The notes under the pieces are model-generated. The model saw only the letters and a program-made list of their open reading frames with translations, made no database searches and was not told where the DNA came from. Shown here piece by piece: positions 14,592 to 23,191 of a stretch of 24,273 nucleotides of DNA; position 1 is the first letter of the stretch; every line of letters begins with the position of its first letter. The stretch is from contig DETS01000054.1 in assembly GCA_002361735.1 (NCBI GenBank), forward strand, positions 10,927 through 35,199, in the 5' to 3' direction. A program made the translations under genes and the position numbers. Source of the stretch: Lachnospiraceae bacterium UBA3282. Lineage in GTDB: Bacteria; Bacillota; Clostridia; Lachnospirales; Lachnospiraceae.

Positions 14592-16361
14592 ATGACAGAT
14601 GAGATTATGGAGGTACTAAACGGTCAGATTTTCGGAGTCTGGTTTCTGATCGGTGCGGCGCTGGTGTTCTGGATGCAGGCAGGCTTTGCTATGGTGGAGA
14701 CGGGCTTTACCAGAGCGAAGAACGCGGGAAACATCATCATGAAGAATCTGATGGATTTCTGTATCGGCACGGTGATGTTTATCCTGATCGGTTTCAGTCT
14801 GCTGCTTGGTGAGGATATGGTGGGGCTGATTGGAAAGCCCGGGTTCGATATCTTTACGGCGTATGAAAGTTTTGACTGGTCGAATTTTGTATTTAATCTG
14901 GTGTTCTGCGCGACCACGGCGACGATCGTTTCAGGTGCCATGGCGGAGCGAACCAAGTTTTTGAGCTACTGCATTTACTCGGGTGTGATCTCGGCGTTGA
15001 TTTATCCGATCGAGGCGCACTGGATTTGGGGCGGCGGCTGGCTTGCGCAGATGGGGTTCCACGATTTTGCGGGTTCCTGCGCGATTCACATGGTAGGCGG
15101 CATTTCCGCGCTGGTAGGCGCGAAGATCTTAGGACCCCGTATCGGCAAGTTTACTACCGATAAGAATGGCAAAGTCACGAAAGTAAATGCGTTTCCGGGA
15201 CACAGCCTCCCGCTGGGCGCGCTTGGGGTGTTCATTCTCTGGCTCGGTTGGTACGGTTTTAACGGTGCGGCGGCGACCAGTGTGGAGCAGCTCGGTTCCA
15301 TCTTTGTGACGACGACGATCGCTCCCGCGGTGGCAACGGTAGTGTGTATGGTATTTACCTGGATCAAATACGGAAAGCCCGATGTTTCCATGTGTCTGAA
15401 TGCGTCTTTGGCAGGTTTGGTGGCGATTACCGCACCCTGTGATGTGACGGATGCCTTCGGCGCGATCGTGATCGGTGCGGTAGCGGGTCTGCTGGTAGTG
15501 TTCGGTGTCTGGCTTCTGGATTACAAGCTGCGGATCGACGATCCTGTGGGTGCTGTTGCGGTACATATGATGAACGGTATCTGGGGAACACTTTCGGTAG
15601 GTCTTTTTGCGACGAATACCGCGCCGGGCTACTCGATCGCGGACGCTTCCGGTACACAGCTTGTAGGGTTGTTTTACGGCGGCGGATTGAAACTGATGGG
15701 ATTGCAGTTGATCGGTTTTGCGTCGGTGGCGGCGTGGACGCTTGTCACGATTACGGTCGTATTTCTGGTGATCAAGGCGACGATTGGGCTGCGGGCTTCT
15801 CAGGAGGAGGAGATCGTTGGTCTGGATGCGACCGAGCATGGTCTGGCTTCCGCGTACTCCGGTTTCAGCATTATGGATGTATCGGGTGCGATGATTATGG
15901 ATGTGAACGAGAATACCAGTTTGGGTGCGGATGATTACGACGCAGCTTCACAGGTACAGAAGGATGCAGCTGTCAAGGTGGCACAGGTGCCGATGGCTTC
16001 CGCTACGGGTATGTATAAGGTGGCGATCATTGCGAAACTGTCCCGCTATGATAAATTGCGTAAGGCTATGAATGATCTGGGCGTAACCGGAATGACGGTG
16101 ACGCAGGTCATGGGCTGCGGCATTCAGAAGGGTGCGGGCGAAAAATACCGCGGCGTTGAGATGGATGCGACCCTTTTGCCTAAGGTAAAGGTCGAAGTGG
16201 TAGTCAGCAAGATTCCCGTGGACACGGTGGTGGAGGCAGCCAAGAAAGCGCTCTATACCGGGCATATCGGAGACGGCAAGATTTTTGTTTACAATGTGGA
16301 TAAGGTTGTTAAAGTCCGCACGGGCGAGGAAGATTTCGATGCCCTGCAGGACGTAGAATAA
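14592..16361 (+). CDS. Ammonium channel AmtB fused to a P-II signalling domain
   Basis: A 589-residue fusion. Residues 1-400 are a complete Amt channel: FAMVETGFTRAKNAGN near the start, the twin pore histidines His166 (SCAIHMVGG) and His325 (AVAVHMMNG), and the conserved tail EEIVGLDATEHGLASAYSGF. A linker of about 55 residues leads to a full P-II domain (474-589) with T-loop GCGIQKGAGEKYRGVEM, B-loop GHIGDGKIFV and C-loop RTGEED. In P-II numbering, Tyr46 is kept (Tyr519), but the uridylylated Tyr51 is Met (Met524). Control is therefore probably by ATP/ADP and 2-oxoglutarate binding alone. AGGAGG precedes the ATG at 14592. The gene has its own promoter, a leader hairpin and a downstream terminator, so it looks monocistronic. 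Confidence 0.95.
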   Translation: MTDEIMEVLNGQIFGVWFLIGAALVFWMQAGFAMVETGFTRAKNAGNIIMKNLMDFCIGTVMFILIGFSLLLGEDMVGLIGKPGFDIFTAYESFDWSNFVFNLVFCATTATIVSGAMAERTKFLSYCIYSGVISALIYPIEAHWIWGGGWLAQMGFHDFAGSCAIHMVGGISALVGAKILGPRIGKFTTDKNGKVTKVNAFPGHSLPLGALGVFILWLGWYGFNGAAATSVEQLGSIFVTTTIAPAVATVVCMVFTWIKYGKPDVSMCLNASLAGLVAITAPCDVTDAFGAIVIGAVAGLLVVFGVWLLDYKLRIDDPVGAVAVHMMNGIWGTLSVGLFATNTAPGYSIADASGTQLVGLFYGGGLKLMGLQLIGFASVAAWTLVTITVVFLVIKATIGLRASQEEEIVGLDATEHGLASAYSGFSIMDVSGAMIMDVNENTSLGADDYDAASQVQKDAAVKVAQVPMASATGMYKVAIIAKLSRYDKLRKAMNDLGVTGMTVTQVMGCGIQKGAGEKYRGVEMDATLLPKVKVEVVVSKIPVDTVVEAAKKALYTGHIGDGKIFVYNVDKVVKVRTGEEDFDALQDVE

Positions 16362-16362
16362 T

Positions 16363-16500
16363 CGCGAAAGCAATGAGCAGTGCCGTGAAGCATTCAGACA
16401 AATGGCTGCTTGCAGACAAATTTGTCTAAATGCGGAACGATAGGGCGAATGCCCGCGTGCGAGATGAAGCGAAGCGGAATCGAGCGGAGCACTGCGAAAG
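16363..16500 (+). other. Structured non-coding stretch after amtB (repeat element or RNA)
   Basis: No ORF is supported here. The stretch holds nested inverted repeats: GCAGTGC (16377-16383) with GCACTGC (16489-16495) as a closing stem; GCATTCAGACAAAT against ATTTGTCTAAATGC (about 16390-16403 and 16419-16432, 13 of 14 paired); an overlapping perfect palindrome AGACAAATTTGTCT (16414-16427) that would compete with that stem; and the hairpin GGGC-GAAT-GCCC (16443-16454). A purine-rich run with GCGAAGCGGAATCGAGCGG follows. GCGAAAG occurs at both ends (16364-16370, 16494-16500). This may be a dispersed intergenic repeat or a small RNA in the amtB 3' region. Confidence 0.4.
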
Positions 16501-16551
16501 GTTGAAATAAATAAGCTTACATCAATATCCCTTAGTGTGTATATATTACTC

Positions 16552-16603
16552 AATACGAGACCCTCGGCGCTCCACCGCCGGGGGTTTCGTATTGCAGTTT
16601 TTT
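16552..16603 (+). terminator. Rho-independent terminator of the amtB transcript
   Basis: AATACGAGACCCTCGGCG (16552-16569) pairs with CGCCGGGGGTTTCGTATT (16576-16593) in an 18-bp stem with two G-U pairs and a 6-base loop. A T-run follows at 16598-16603. It closes the amtB region; the next promoter begins inside its 3' arm. Confidence 0.88.
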
Positions 16604-16620
16604 CCTATATGAGATACAAT
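16592..16620 (+). promoter_or_regulatory. Promoter for the DUF3298-like/LysM/lacZ operon
   Basis: TTGCAG (16592-16597), 17 bp, TACAAT (16615-16620). It overlaps the terminator's T-run and lies about 50 bp before the ATG at 16671. Confidence 0.5.
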
Positions 16621-16670
16621 AAATATCACCTATTATCGATACGGATCTGAGAGGATGAGGATCTCATTTT

Positions 16671-17630
16671 ATGGAGGAAAACCCAAAAAGAAATAAAAGA
16701 GTAACCGTCATTGTCAGCTTGGCGGCAGGCATTCTGTTGGCGGCGGTCCTGATCGTGGTCGTTATGGCATATCGCGCCAAAAATGCCGTGCCTGAGGGAT
16801 GCTTTGATTACACGGTGCAAAAGCGGCAATACTATGTGGAATATTCGGAACAGTATGACTATCTGGATGTGCTCACGATCGAGTATCCGGTATTAGTGGA
16901 AGCGGAAGAAGCGCAGGGGCAGTTGGAACATTTGCAGCAGATCAACGACGCTTTTTATGAGACTGCCATGGATCGGGTGAATTATTGGCATTTGCAGCCG
17001 GACGATGAGGTGAAACGGGCGCAGGAAGCCTATCATATGTTCACCGCTGATGTACAGTGCGATGTGCCGTATCACAGCCAGTATCTTGTGAGCGTTCATT
17101 TTTGGGAAACGGATTCGCCGATTTATCCGGTCTGGTATATTTTTAAGACACAGCGGGGGATGACGGTGGATCTGCTGACGGGGGAGTGTTATGCGCTTGC
17201 GGATATCCTGCGTGTGGATGAGGACTTTATCAAATTATGGATAGAAAAGCTGAATCAGAGACAGGGAGAAGAAGTCATCGTGCCTGAGGATGCGGACATT
17301 ATGCTGGACTGGTTTCACGGTTCGGACGAGGAGATCGCCGAGAAGTATCAGTTTGTGCCGTATTTTTATCTGACGGAGGATGGGGCATTTGTGATCGGCA
17401 TTTCTCTGGATGCAAAGCTTAAGGGGATTTCCGGTTACGGTGTTTTTGACAGTACATTTTATGCGAACATGACGGCCGAAGATCTTGCGCCCTATCGGAC
17501 GGAGGCGTTGTTTTGGGAGCGGTATGACAAAGCACAGAGTGCCGGGGAGATACGTGAATGCGAGGAGAAACAGCAAAATATATGGCTTGGAGAAGAAGGC
17601 GGCGCAACAAAATATTGGGAAGACAGATAG
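16671..17630 (+). CDS. Membrane-anchored extracytoplasmic protein, DUF3298/RsiV-like
   Basis: A 319-residue protein with a short basic cytoplasmic tail, one transmembrane helix (about 11-33) and a large external domain. The domain's order of elements resembles DUF4163/DUF3298 proteins such as the RsiV type: a YPVL strand followed by an INDAF helix, a YLVSVHFWE strand, MTVDLLTGECYALADIL, and late FYLTEDGAFVIGISL. In that family these domains sense or bind envelope components, including lysozyme for RsiV. There is no anti-sigma motif in the short tail, so it is not a direct RsiV equivalent. A GAGG motif lies about ten bases before the ATG. The last 73 bp overlap the LysM gene in another frame, implying coupled translation. 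Fold assignment is moderate; function unknown. Confidence 0.65.
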   Translation: MEENPKRNKRVTVIVSLAAGILLAAVLIVVVMAYRAKNAVPEGCFDYTVQKRQYYVEYSEQYDYLDVLTIEYPVLVEAEEAQGQLEHLQQINDAFYETAMDRVNYWHLQPDDEVKRAQEAYHMFTADVQCDVPYHSQYLVSVHFWETDSPIYPVWYIFKTQRGMTVDLLTGECYALADILRVDEDFIKLWIEKLNQRQGEEVIVPEDADIMLDWFHGSDEEIAEKYQFVPYFYLTEDGAFVIGISLDAKLKGISGYGVFDSTFYANMTAEDLAPYRTEALFWERYDKAQSAGEIRECEEKQQNIWLGEEGGATKYWEDR

Positions 17631-18622
17631 GGGCAGCCGTTTTGGCAGGTGCGCTGTTTTTGGGCAGCCCGTATTCTGTGGTGCAGGCGAAGGAGGACTT
17701 TGCTTTAAGCCACGAGAAACCGGAAGGGGAAGCCTATGTGCTTTTTTCGGCAAAGGATGAGACCTGCGAAGTAGGAAAGGGCGATTCCCTGTGGAAGATC
17801 GCGGAACGTTTGTGGGGAGACGGCAGACTTTACGGAAAGCTGTATGAGCAGAATCAGGATACGGTGACCGATCCGAATCTGATTTTGCCGGGACAGATCC
17901 TGCAGTCGGCGAGTCCCTTTTATATCAGGAAACAGCAAAAAGCAAACGGTGCCATAGGGATTCAGATGGGGCAGTATCAGTTTGATACGCCGCCGGGATG
18001 TACGGTGGGTGTATTGGGAAACGAGAGCGGCGCGAATTTTGCTTTATTTGGTGCGGAAGAAGGGTATGATATTGCCTGTCTGGTGCGGGAAAAGGAGGAG
18101 GCGCTTGACGGACCCGAAGCCTATGACGCCTGGGAAAAGGCAGTCAGGGCTTACGCGGAGGAAACTTATGGGGAAGCGGTGCAGAATCTGCGGTTTGAGC
18201 AATACCTTTCAGAAAAAGGGGAACCTGTCTGGCTGTATTCCTATACCTATGTCATAGATTTATCGGTGTATCAGGCAGAGGGAAGTACGCAGATCGATGT
18301 CAGTGTAGGATTGAAGCAGAGCAGGAAGATGCAGGCGGAGTTCGTGGGATTTTCGATCAAGGCGCAGGAGCTTGACAATATGGTAAGGTATGTGACGGCG
18401 AGCTTTGAGGAAACCATGGCGGAGGGTGATGTATGCAGGGTAAATGAGCAGAATATGCAGATCTATCCTTCCGTTGCCTGGGAAGCGTCGTCTTTTAATG
18501 CCTTTGCCTGGGTGGAACAGTATTTTGACGATATGCTTACGGAGATCACCGGCGGTCGGGATGAAGAAGGCAGCAGAAAAGAAACTATTTTAAAGCGAAT
18601 GAGAGAAGGAAAAGGGGCATAA
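17558..18622 (+). CDS. Secreted or membrane-anchored LysM-domain protein
   Basis: A 354-residue protein. A basic N-terminus (WRRRRRNKIL) and hydrophobic stretch (IGAAVLAGALFLGSPYSVVQA) form a signal peptide with probable cleavage near residue 44. A LysM domain lies at about 69-117 (GKGDSLWKIAERLWGDGRLY to DPNLILPGQILQ), which binds N-acetylglucosamine-containing glycans such as peptidoglycan. The remaining 235 residues form an unrecognised domain. The ATG at 17558 has GGGGAGA at good spacing; a second ATG eight codons later is possible. It begins inside the DUF3298-like gene, and lacZ follows 33 bp after its stop. The two envelope proteins probably work together at the cell wall. Confidence 0.82.
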   Translation: MRGETAKYMAWRRRRRNKILGRQIGAAVLAGALFLGSPYSVVQAKEDFALSHEKPEGEAYVLFSAKDETCEVGKGDSLWKIAERLWGDGRLYGKLYEQNQDTVTDPNLILPGQILQSASPFYIRKQQKANGAIGIQMGQYQFDTPPGCTVGVLGNESGANFALFGAEEGYDIACLVREKEEALDGPEAYDAWEKAVRAYAEETYGEAVQNLRFEQYLSEKGEPVWLYSYTYVIDLSVYQAEGSTQIDVSVGLKQSRKMQAEFVGFSIKAQELDNMVRYVTASFEETMAEGDVCRVNEQNMQIYPSVAWEASSFNAFAWVEQYFDDMLTEITGGRDEEGSRKETILKRMREGKGA

Positions 18623-18655
18623 AGCAAAAAATGGAGAAAGGGGTGTTGCTAAGTG

Positions 18656-21600
18656 ATGACACAGTTTGATTACAGTAAGGTGAAGGATCCGCGCTTTTTC
18701 AAGGAAAATGTGCTGCCCGCACATGCTGCCCTGCAGTTGTATGCCAATGAGAAGGAGGCGGCGCAGGGAACAAGCAGTCTGGTGCAGTCCCTGGACGGTA
18801 TCTGGAAATTTTCTTATGCGGTGAACATGGATTCGGCAGTGAAAGGATTTGAGCGGGAAGATTACGACTGCAGACCCTGGGCGGATATCCGCGTGCCGGC
18901 GCATATTCAGATGGAAGGGTACGACATCCCGCAGTATGTCAATTCGCAGTATCCGTGGGACGGCAGGGAGGAGATCGTGCCGGGAGAGATTCCGCAGCGT
19001 TTTAATCCTGTGGCAAGCTATGTGAAGTATTTTGCAGTCCCGGAAGCGATGTGCGGACAGGAAATCCGCATTGTTTTTGAAGGTGCTGAGAGCGGGATAG
19101 CGCTTTGGTGCAACGGTGCCTATGTGGGTTACAGTGAGGACAGTTTTACGCCCTCAGAGTTTGATCTGACACCGTATTTGAAGGATGGCGAAAATAAGCT
19201 GGCGGCGCAGGTCTTTAAGTGGACCTCGTCAAGCTGGTGTGAAGATCAGGATTTTTACCGTTTTTCCGGTATTTATCGGAGCGTATATTTATATGCGGTT
19301 CCGCGTGTGCACGTAGAGGATCTGACCGTGAAGACGCTCTTTGAGGACGGCAGTTTTGAGAAAGCGAAGCTGTCTGTACAGGGTAAGATAAAGGGAAACG
19401 GCGCATATAAAATCTGCTTAAAAGACGGTCAAACGGTGATTTTTGAAAAAGAGGCGAAAATGCAGGCAGAAGCAGGCGACACGTTTACCTGTGAAGAAAT
19501 CATCGAGAAGCCGAGGCTTTGGAGCGCGGAAGATCCTTATTTGTACAAGCTGGAGCTGACCTGCCTGGACGAGACGGGAAAGACGGCGGAGTATGCTTCG
19601 CAGCTTGTGGGTTTCCGTAAATTTGAACTGAAAGACAGGCGTATGCTCTTAAACGGAAAGCGCATTGTATTCAAGGGCGCGAACCGCCATGATTTCAGCT
19701 CCGTATCGGGGAGGCATGTGTCCTATGAGGAGCTGTTAAAAGATATCGTGACCATGAAGCGTAATAACATCAACGCGATCCGCACGTCCCATTATCCTGA
19801 CGACGAGAGATTATACGAGCTCTGTGACCGTTACGGGCTTTATCTGATCGCGGAGAATAACATGGAAACGCATGGAAGCTGGGGGGCTTATCTGACGGGC
19901 AAAAAAGATATGTCCTTCGTGGTGCCAAACGATAAACCTGAGTGGAAGGAAATGATGTATGACCGCATCCATTCCTGTTTCCGGCGGGATAAAAATCATC
20001 CTGCCGTGCTGATCTGGTCGTTGGGAAATGAGTCTTACGGCGGAGAGACGATCTACGAGATGTCGGAATTGTTCCGCAAGCTCGATGATACCAGACTGGT
20101 GCATTATGAGGGTGTCTTTCACGACAGGCGTTACAATGATTCCTCCGATATGGAGAGCCGCATGTACGCAACGGCGGCGGATATCGAGGAATATCTGGAA
20201 AAGGACGGGGCAAAGCCTTTTATCTGCTGTGAATATACCCACGCTATGGGTAATTCCTGCGGAGCGATGCATAAGTATACGGAGCTTGCCGATCGGGAAA
20301 ACTCAGGTTATCAGGGCGGATTTATCTGGGATTATATCGACCAGAGCATTTACAAAAAAGACCGTTACGGGAAGTGGTTCCAGGCCTACGGCGGCGACTT
20401 TGGCGAGCGTCCCACAGATTATCATTTCAGCGGCAACGGCATTGCCTACGGCGGGGAACGCGAGGCGTCTCCCAAGATGCAGGCGGTGAAATTTAATTAT
20501 CAAAATATCAGTGTTTCGGTGCGGGAGAAGGAATTTGAGGTCCGGAACAAAAACCTCTTTGTCTCCACGGATCATTATCGTTGTATGGCGGAGCTTTTGC
20601 GGGACGGCGTCTGTGTAGAGTGCAGAGAGCTTACGGGGATCGCCGTGGAGCCGGAGAGCAGACAGACCTATCCGCTGCCTTTTACCGTACCGGATGCGCC
20701 GGGCGAGTATGCGGTGACGATATCCTTCTTATTAAAGGAAGACGAGTTGTGGGCAAAAGCCGGACATGAAGTGGCATTTGGGCAGGCGGTGATCGGAAAA
20801 GTGGATGCGCCCGCGGCGGAACGGAAGAAACCTTTTACCGTGATACGCGGCAATGAAAATGTGGGTGTGCGGGGAGAGGATTTTGAGGCGCTGTTTTCGG
20901 AGTCTTCTTTCGTAGCCCCTGCTTTTGGGCTGGTCTCTTACCGCTATGCGGGTAAGGAGTTGATCGAAACCACACCCAGACCGAATTTTTGGCGTGCGCC
21001 TACGGATAATGACAGCGGAAATAACATGGCGGGCAGACAGGGACAGTGGAAATTGGCAAGTCTTTATGCCAAAGCGAAAAGTATGGGCGAAAGGCAGGGT
21101 GAGAATCCCATTGTTCGAGAGGAAAAGGATCATGTCAGCGTGACTTATCTTTACGATCTCCAGACGACTCCCGCAGCGTCCTGTACATTAAATTATAAGG
21201 TGTACGGCGACGGAAGCATCTGCGCGACGCTCAGCTACGACCCGGTGGAGGGGCTGCCCGATATGCCTGAATTTGGGATACTGCTGAAAATGAATGCGGA
21301 TTATGATCATCTGGAATGGTACGGCAACGGTCCCGAAGAGACCTATGCCGACAGAGAGCAGGGCGCGAAGCTGGGCGTCTATCGGAATCTGGTGGCGGAT
21401 AACATGGCTGCTTACCTTGTACCCCAGGAATGCGGCAATAAAACAAGAGTTCGTTGGGCGAAAGTAACGGACAGGCAGGGCCGGGGTATGCTCTTTAGCG
21501 GGAAGGACTTGAGTTTTTCGGCTCTGCCATACACACCGCATGAGATGGAGAACGCGAGACACCCGTACGAGCTTCCGCCCGTACACTATACCGTGGTTCG

Positions 21601-21721
21601 TGTGGCAGGCGGACAGCTCGGCGTGGGCGGCGACGACAGCTGGGGCGCACCCGTGCATCCCGAGTATCATCTGGACGTGAGTGGGAAGGTGGAATTTAGT
21701 TTTACGTTTCGGGGAATATAA
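18656..21721 (+). CDS. lacZ: Beta-galactosidase, glycoside hydrolase family 2
   Basis: A 1021-residue GH2 enzyme of the LacZ type that hydrolyses beta-galactosides such as lactose; its length matches the family (about 1,020). The N-terminal region has the sugar-binding jelly roll (SLDGIWKFSYA, IFEGAESGIALWCNGAYVG), then immunoglobulin-like domains and the catalytic barrel. The acid/base Glu459 is in WSLGNESYGG and the nucleophile Glu526 is in ICCEYTHAMGNS. The C-terminal beta-sandwich (WYGNGPEETYADR) is complete. There is no signal peptide, so it is cytoplasmic. A GTG three bases upstream (18653) is an equally plausible start given AAAGGGG at 18637-18643. No lac permease or repressor lies beside it. 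It is probably in an operon with the LysM gene upstream and pyruvate kinase 21 bp downstream. Confidence 0.96.
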   Translation: MTQFDYSKVKDPRFFKENVLPAHAALQLYANEKEAAQGTSSLVQSLDGIWKFSYAVNMDSAVKGFEREDYDCRPWADIRVPAHIQMEGYDIPQYVNSQYPWDGREEIVPGEIPQRFNPVASYVKYFAVPEAMCGQEIRIVFEGAESGIALWCNGAYVGYSEDSFTPSEFDLTPYLKDGENKLAAQVFKWTSSSWCEDQDFYRFSGIYRSVYLYAVPRVHVEDLTVKTLFEDGSFEKAKLSVQGKIKGNGAYKICLKDGQTVIFEKEAKMQAEAGDTFTCEEIIEKPRLWSAEDPYLYKLELTCLDETGKTAEYASQLVGFRKFELKDRRMLLNGKRIVFKGANRHDFSSVSGRHVSYEELLKDIVTMKRNNINAIRTSHYPDDERLYELCDRYGLYLIAENNMETHGSWGAYLTGKKDMSFVVPNDKPEWKEMMYDRIHSCFRRDKNHPAVLIWSLGNESYGGETIYEMSELFRKLDDTRLVHYEGVFHDRRYNDSSDMESRMYATAADIEEYLEKDGAKPFICCEYTHAMGNSCGAMHKYTELADRENSGYQGGFIWDYIDQSIYKKDRYGKWFQAYGGDFGERPTDYHFSGNGIAYGGEREASPKMQAVKFNYQNISVSVREKEFEVRNKNLFVSTDHYRCMAELLRDGVCVECRELTGIAVEPESRQTYPLPFTVPDAPGEYAVTISFLLKEDELWAKAGHEVAFGQAVIGKVDAPAAERKKPFTVIRGNENVGVRGEDFEALFSESSFVAPAFGLVSYRYAGKELIETTPRPNFWRAPTDNDSGNNMAGRQGQWKLASLYAKAKSMGERQGENPIVREEKDHVSVTYLYDLQTTPAASCTLNYKVYGDGSICATLSYDPVEGLPDMPEFGILLKMNADYDHLEWYGNGPEETYADREQGAKLGVYRNLVADNMAAYLVPQECGNKTRVRWAKVTDRQGRGMLFSGKDLSFSALPYTPHEMENARHPYELPPVHYTVVRVAGGQLGVGGDDSWGAPVHPEYHLDVSGKVEFSFTFRGI

Positions 21722-21742
21722 TATTAAAAAACGGAGGTAAGA

Positions 21743-23158
21743 ATGCGCAAAACAAAGATCGTATGTACCCTTGGTCCTTCTACAGATAATGAGGAAGTGC
21801 TGCGGCAGATGATGCTGGCGGGCATGAACGTGGCAAGGTGTAATTTTTCTCACGGCGTTCACGAAGATCACAAGAAAAGGATGGACGTGGTGAAAAAGCT
21901 GCGGAAAGAAGTGGGCATTCCGGTGGCGATCCTGCTTGACACAAAGGGTCCCGAGGTGCGTGTCAAAAACTTTAAGGAGGGAAAGGTCATCCTGGAGGAA
22001 GGGCAGCTCTTTACCCTGACAGCCGATGAAGTGGAGGGTACCAAGGATAAGGTCAGCGTGACGTATAACCGCCTCTATGAAGATTTGGAAGTAGGGATGC
22101 GCGTACTGATCGATGACGGTCTGATTGAAATGACGGTAGAGAAGGTCAATAAGAATGATATTGTCTGCCGCGTGATAAACGGCGGTGTGGTATCCAACCA
22201 CAAAGGCGTCAATGTACCCGACGTGGATCTGTCCATGCCCTATATCAGTGATAGAGACAGGGAGGATATTCTCTTTGGTATTGAACAGGACGTAGATTTT
22301 ATCGCCGCTTCCTTTGTGCAGAAAAAGGAAGATATTTTGCAATTGAGAAAGCTCCTTGAGAAAAACGGCGGTGAGGATATCAAGATCATTGCCAAAATCG
22401 AAAACGCGCAGGGCGTGGCGAATATCGACGATATTCTGGCGGTGTCCGACGGCGTGATGGTGGCAAGGGGAGATATGGGCGTGGAAATCCCTTATGAGGA
22501 AGTGCCCGTGATCCAGAAGGAGATCATCAAGAAAGTATACCGCGCGGGCAAGCAGGTGATCACCGCTACGCAGATGCTGGAATCCATGATCAAGAATCCG
22601 AGACCGACCCGCGCGGAGACGACAGACGTGGCAAATGCAGTCTATGACGGCACCAGCGCGATCATGCTCTCAGGGGAGACGGCGGCAGGTTCCTATCCCG
22701 TGGAGGCGGTGAAGACAATGGTGAAAATAGCGGAGCGCACGGAGCAGGATGTGGATTATCGGAAACAGTTTTTCCTGCTGGAGCGGGAAGCCAATCCCGA
22801 TGTGACGGATGCCATCTGCCATGCGACCTGCACGACGGCTCACGATTTGAATGCGAAAGCCATCGTGACGGTCACAAAATCCGGCAGATCCGCCAGAATG
22901 ATATCCCGCTACCGCCCCAAGAGCGATATCATAAGCTGCGCCACCACCGAAAAAGTATGCAGGCAGCTTGCCTTAAGCTGGGGCGTGACACCGCTTTTGA
23001 TCAAAGAGGAAAAGGATGCTTACGTGCTCTTTGATAAGGCGATTGCGGCGGCGGAAAAGAAGGGGCTTTTGCAGAAGGACGATCTGACGGTCATCACTTC
23101 CGGTGTGCCCATCGGCATCTCCGGCACCACCAATATGATCAAGGTGCGGATCGTATAG
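21743..23158 (+). CDS. pyk: Pyruvate kinase
   Basis: A 471-residue enzyme that transfers phosphate from phosphoenolpyruvate to ADP, the final step of glycolysis. The signature is complete: MRKTKIVCTLGPST at the N-terminus, NFSHG with the substrate-binding Arg before it (NVARCNFSHG), IAKIENAQG with the catalytic Lys, MVARGDMGVEI for metal binding, ATQMLESMI and SGETAAGSYP. It lacks the C-terminal PEP-utilizer-like extension found in Bacillus-type enzymes of about 585 residues. GGAGG lies before the ATG at good spacing. The gap to lacZ is only 21 bp with no terminator, so co-transcription is likely, although an internal promoter was not excluded. It converges with the AEC permease, 33 bp between stops. 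Confidence 0.97.
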   Translation: MRKTKIVCTLGPSTDNEEVLRQMMLAGMNVARCNFSHGVHEDHKKRMDVVKKLRKEVGIPVAILLDTKGPEVRVKNFKEGKVILEEGQLFTLTADEVEGTKDKVSVTYNRLYEDLEVGMRVLIDDGLIEMTVEKVNKNDIVCRVINGGVVSNHKGVNVPDVDLSMPYISDRDREDILFGIEQDVDFIAASFVQKKEDILQLRKLLEKNGGEDIKIIAKIENAQGVANIDDILAVSDGVMVARGDMGVEIPYEEVPVIQKEIIKKVYRAGKQVITATQMLESMIKNPRPTRAETTDVANAVYDGTSAIMLSGETAAGSYPVEAVKTMVKIAERTEQDVDYRKQFFLLEREANPDVTDAICHATCTTAHDLNAKAIVTVTKSGRSARMISRYRPKSDIISCATTEKVCRQLALSWGVTPLLIKEEKDAYVLFDKAIAAAEKKGLLQKDDLTVITSGVPIGISGTTNMIKVRIV

Positions 23159-23191
23159 GGAGCGGTTCCGAGAAAAAGGAGACAGAACATG

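Noticed and set aside
14529..14592. Glutamine riboswitch or ANTAR two-hairpin leader before amtB
   Set aside because: Only one hairpin with a tetraloop is present; the paired hexaloop hairpins of ANTAR targets and the glutamine aptamer layout are not seen.
15129..15839. 236-residue minus-strand ORF opposite amtB
   Set aside because: Arg/His/Gln-rich shadow of the channel gene with no recognisable motif.
21188..22342. 384-residue minus-strand ORF across the lacZ-pyk junction
   Set aside because: Antisense to two well-identified enzymes; no domain and His/Phe-rich shadow composition.
23159..23191. Terminator between pyruvate kinase and the AEC permease
   Set aside because: No stem followed by a T-run is visible on either strand in the 33-bp gap.
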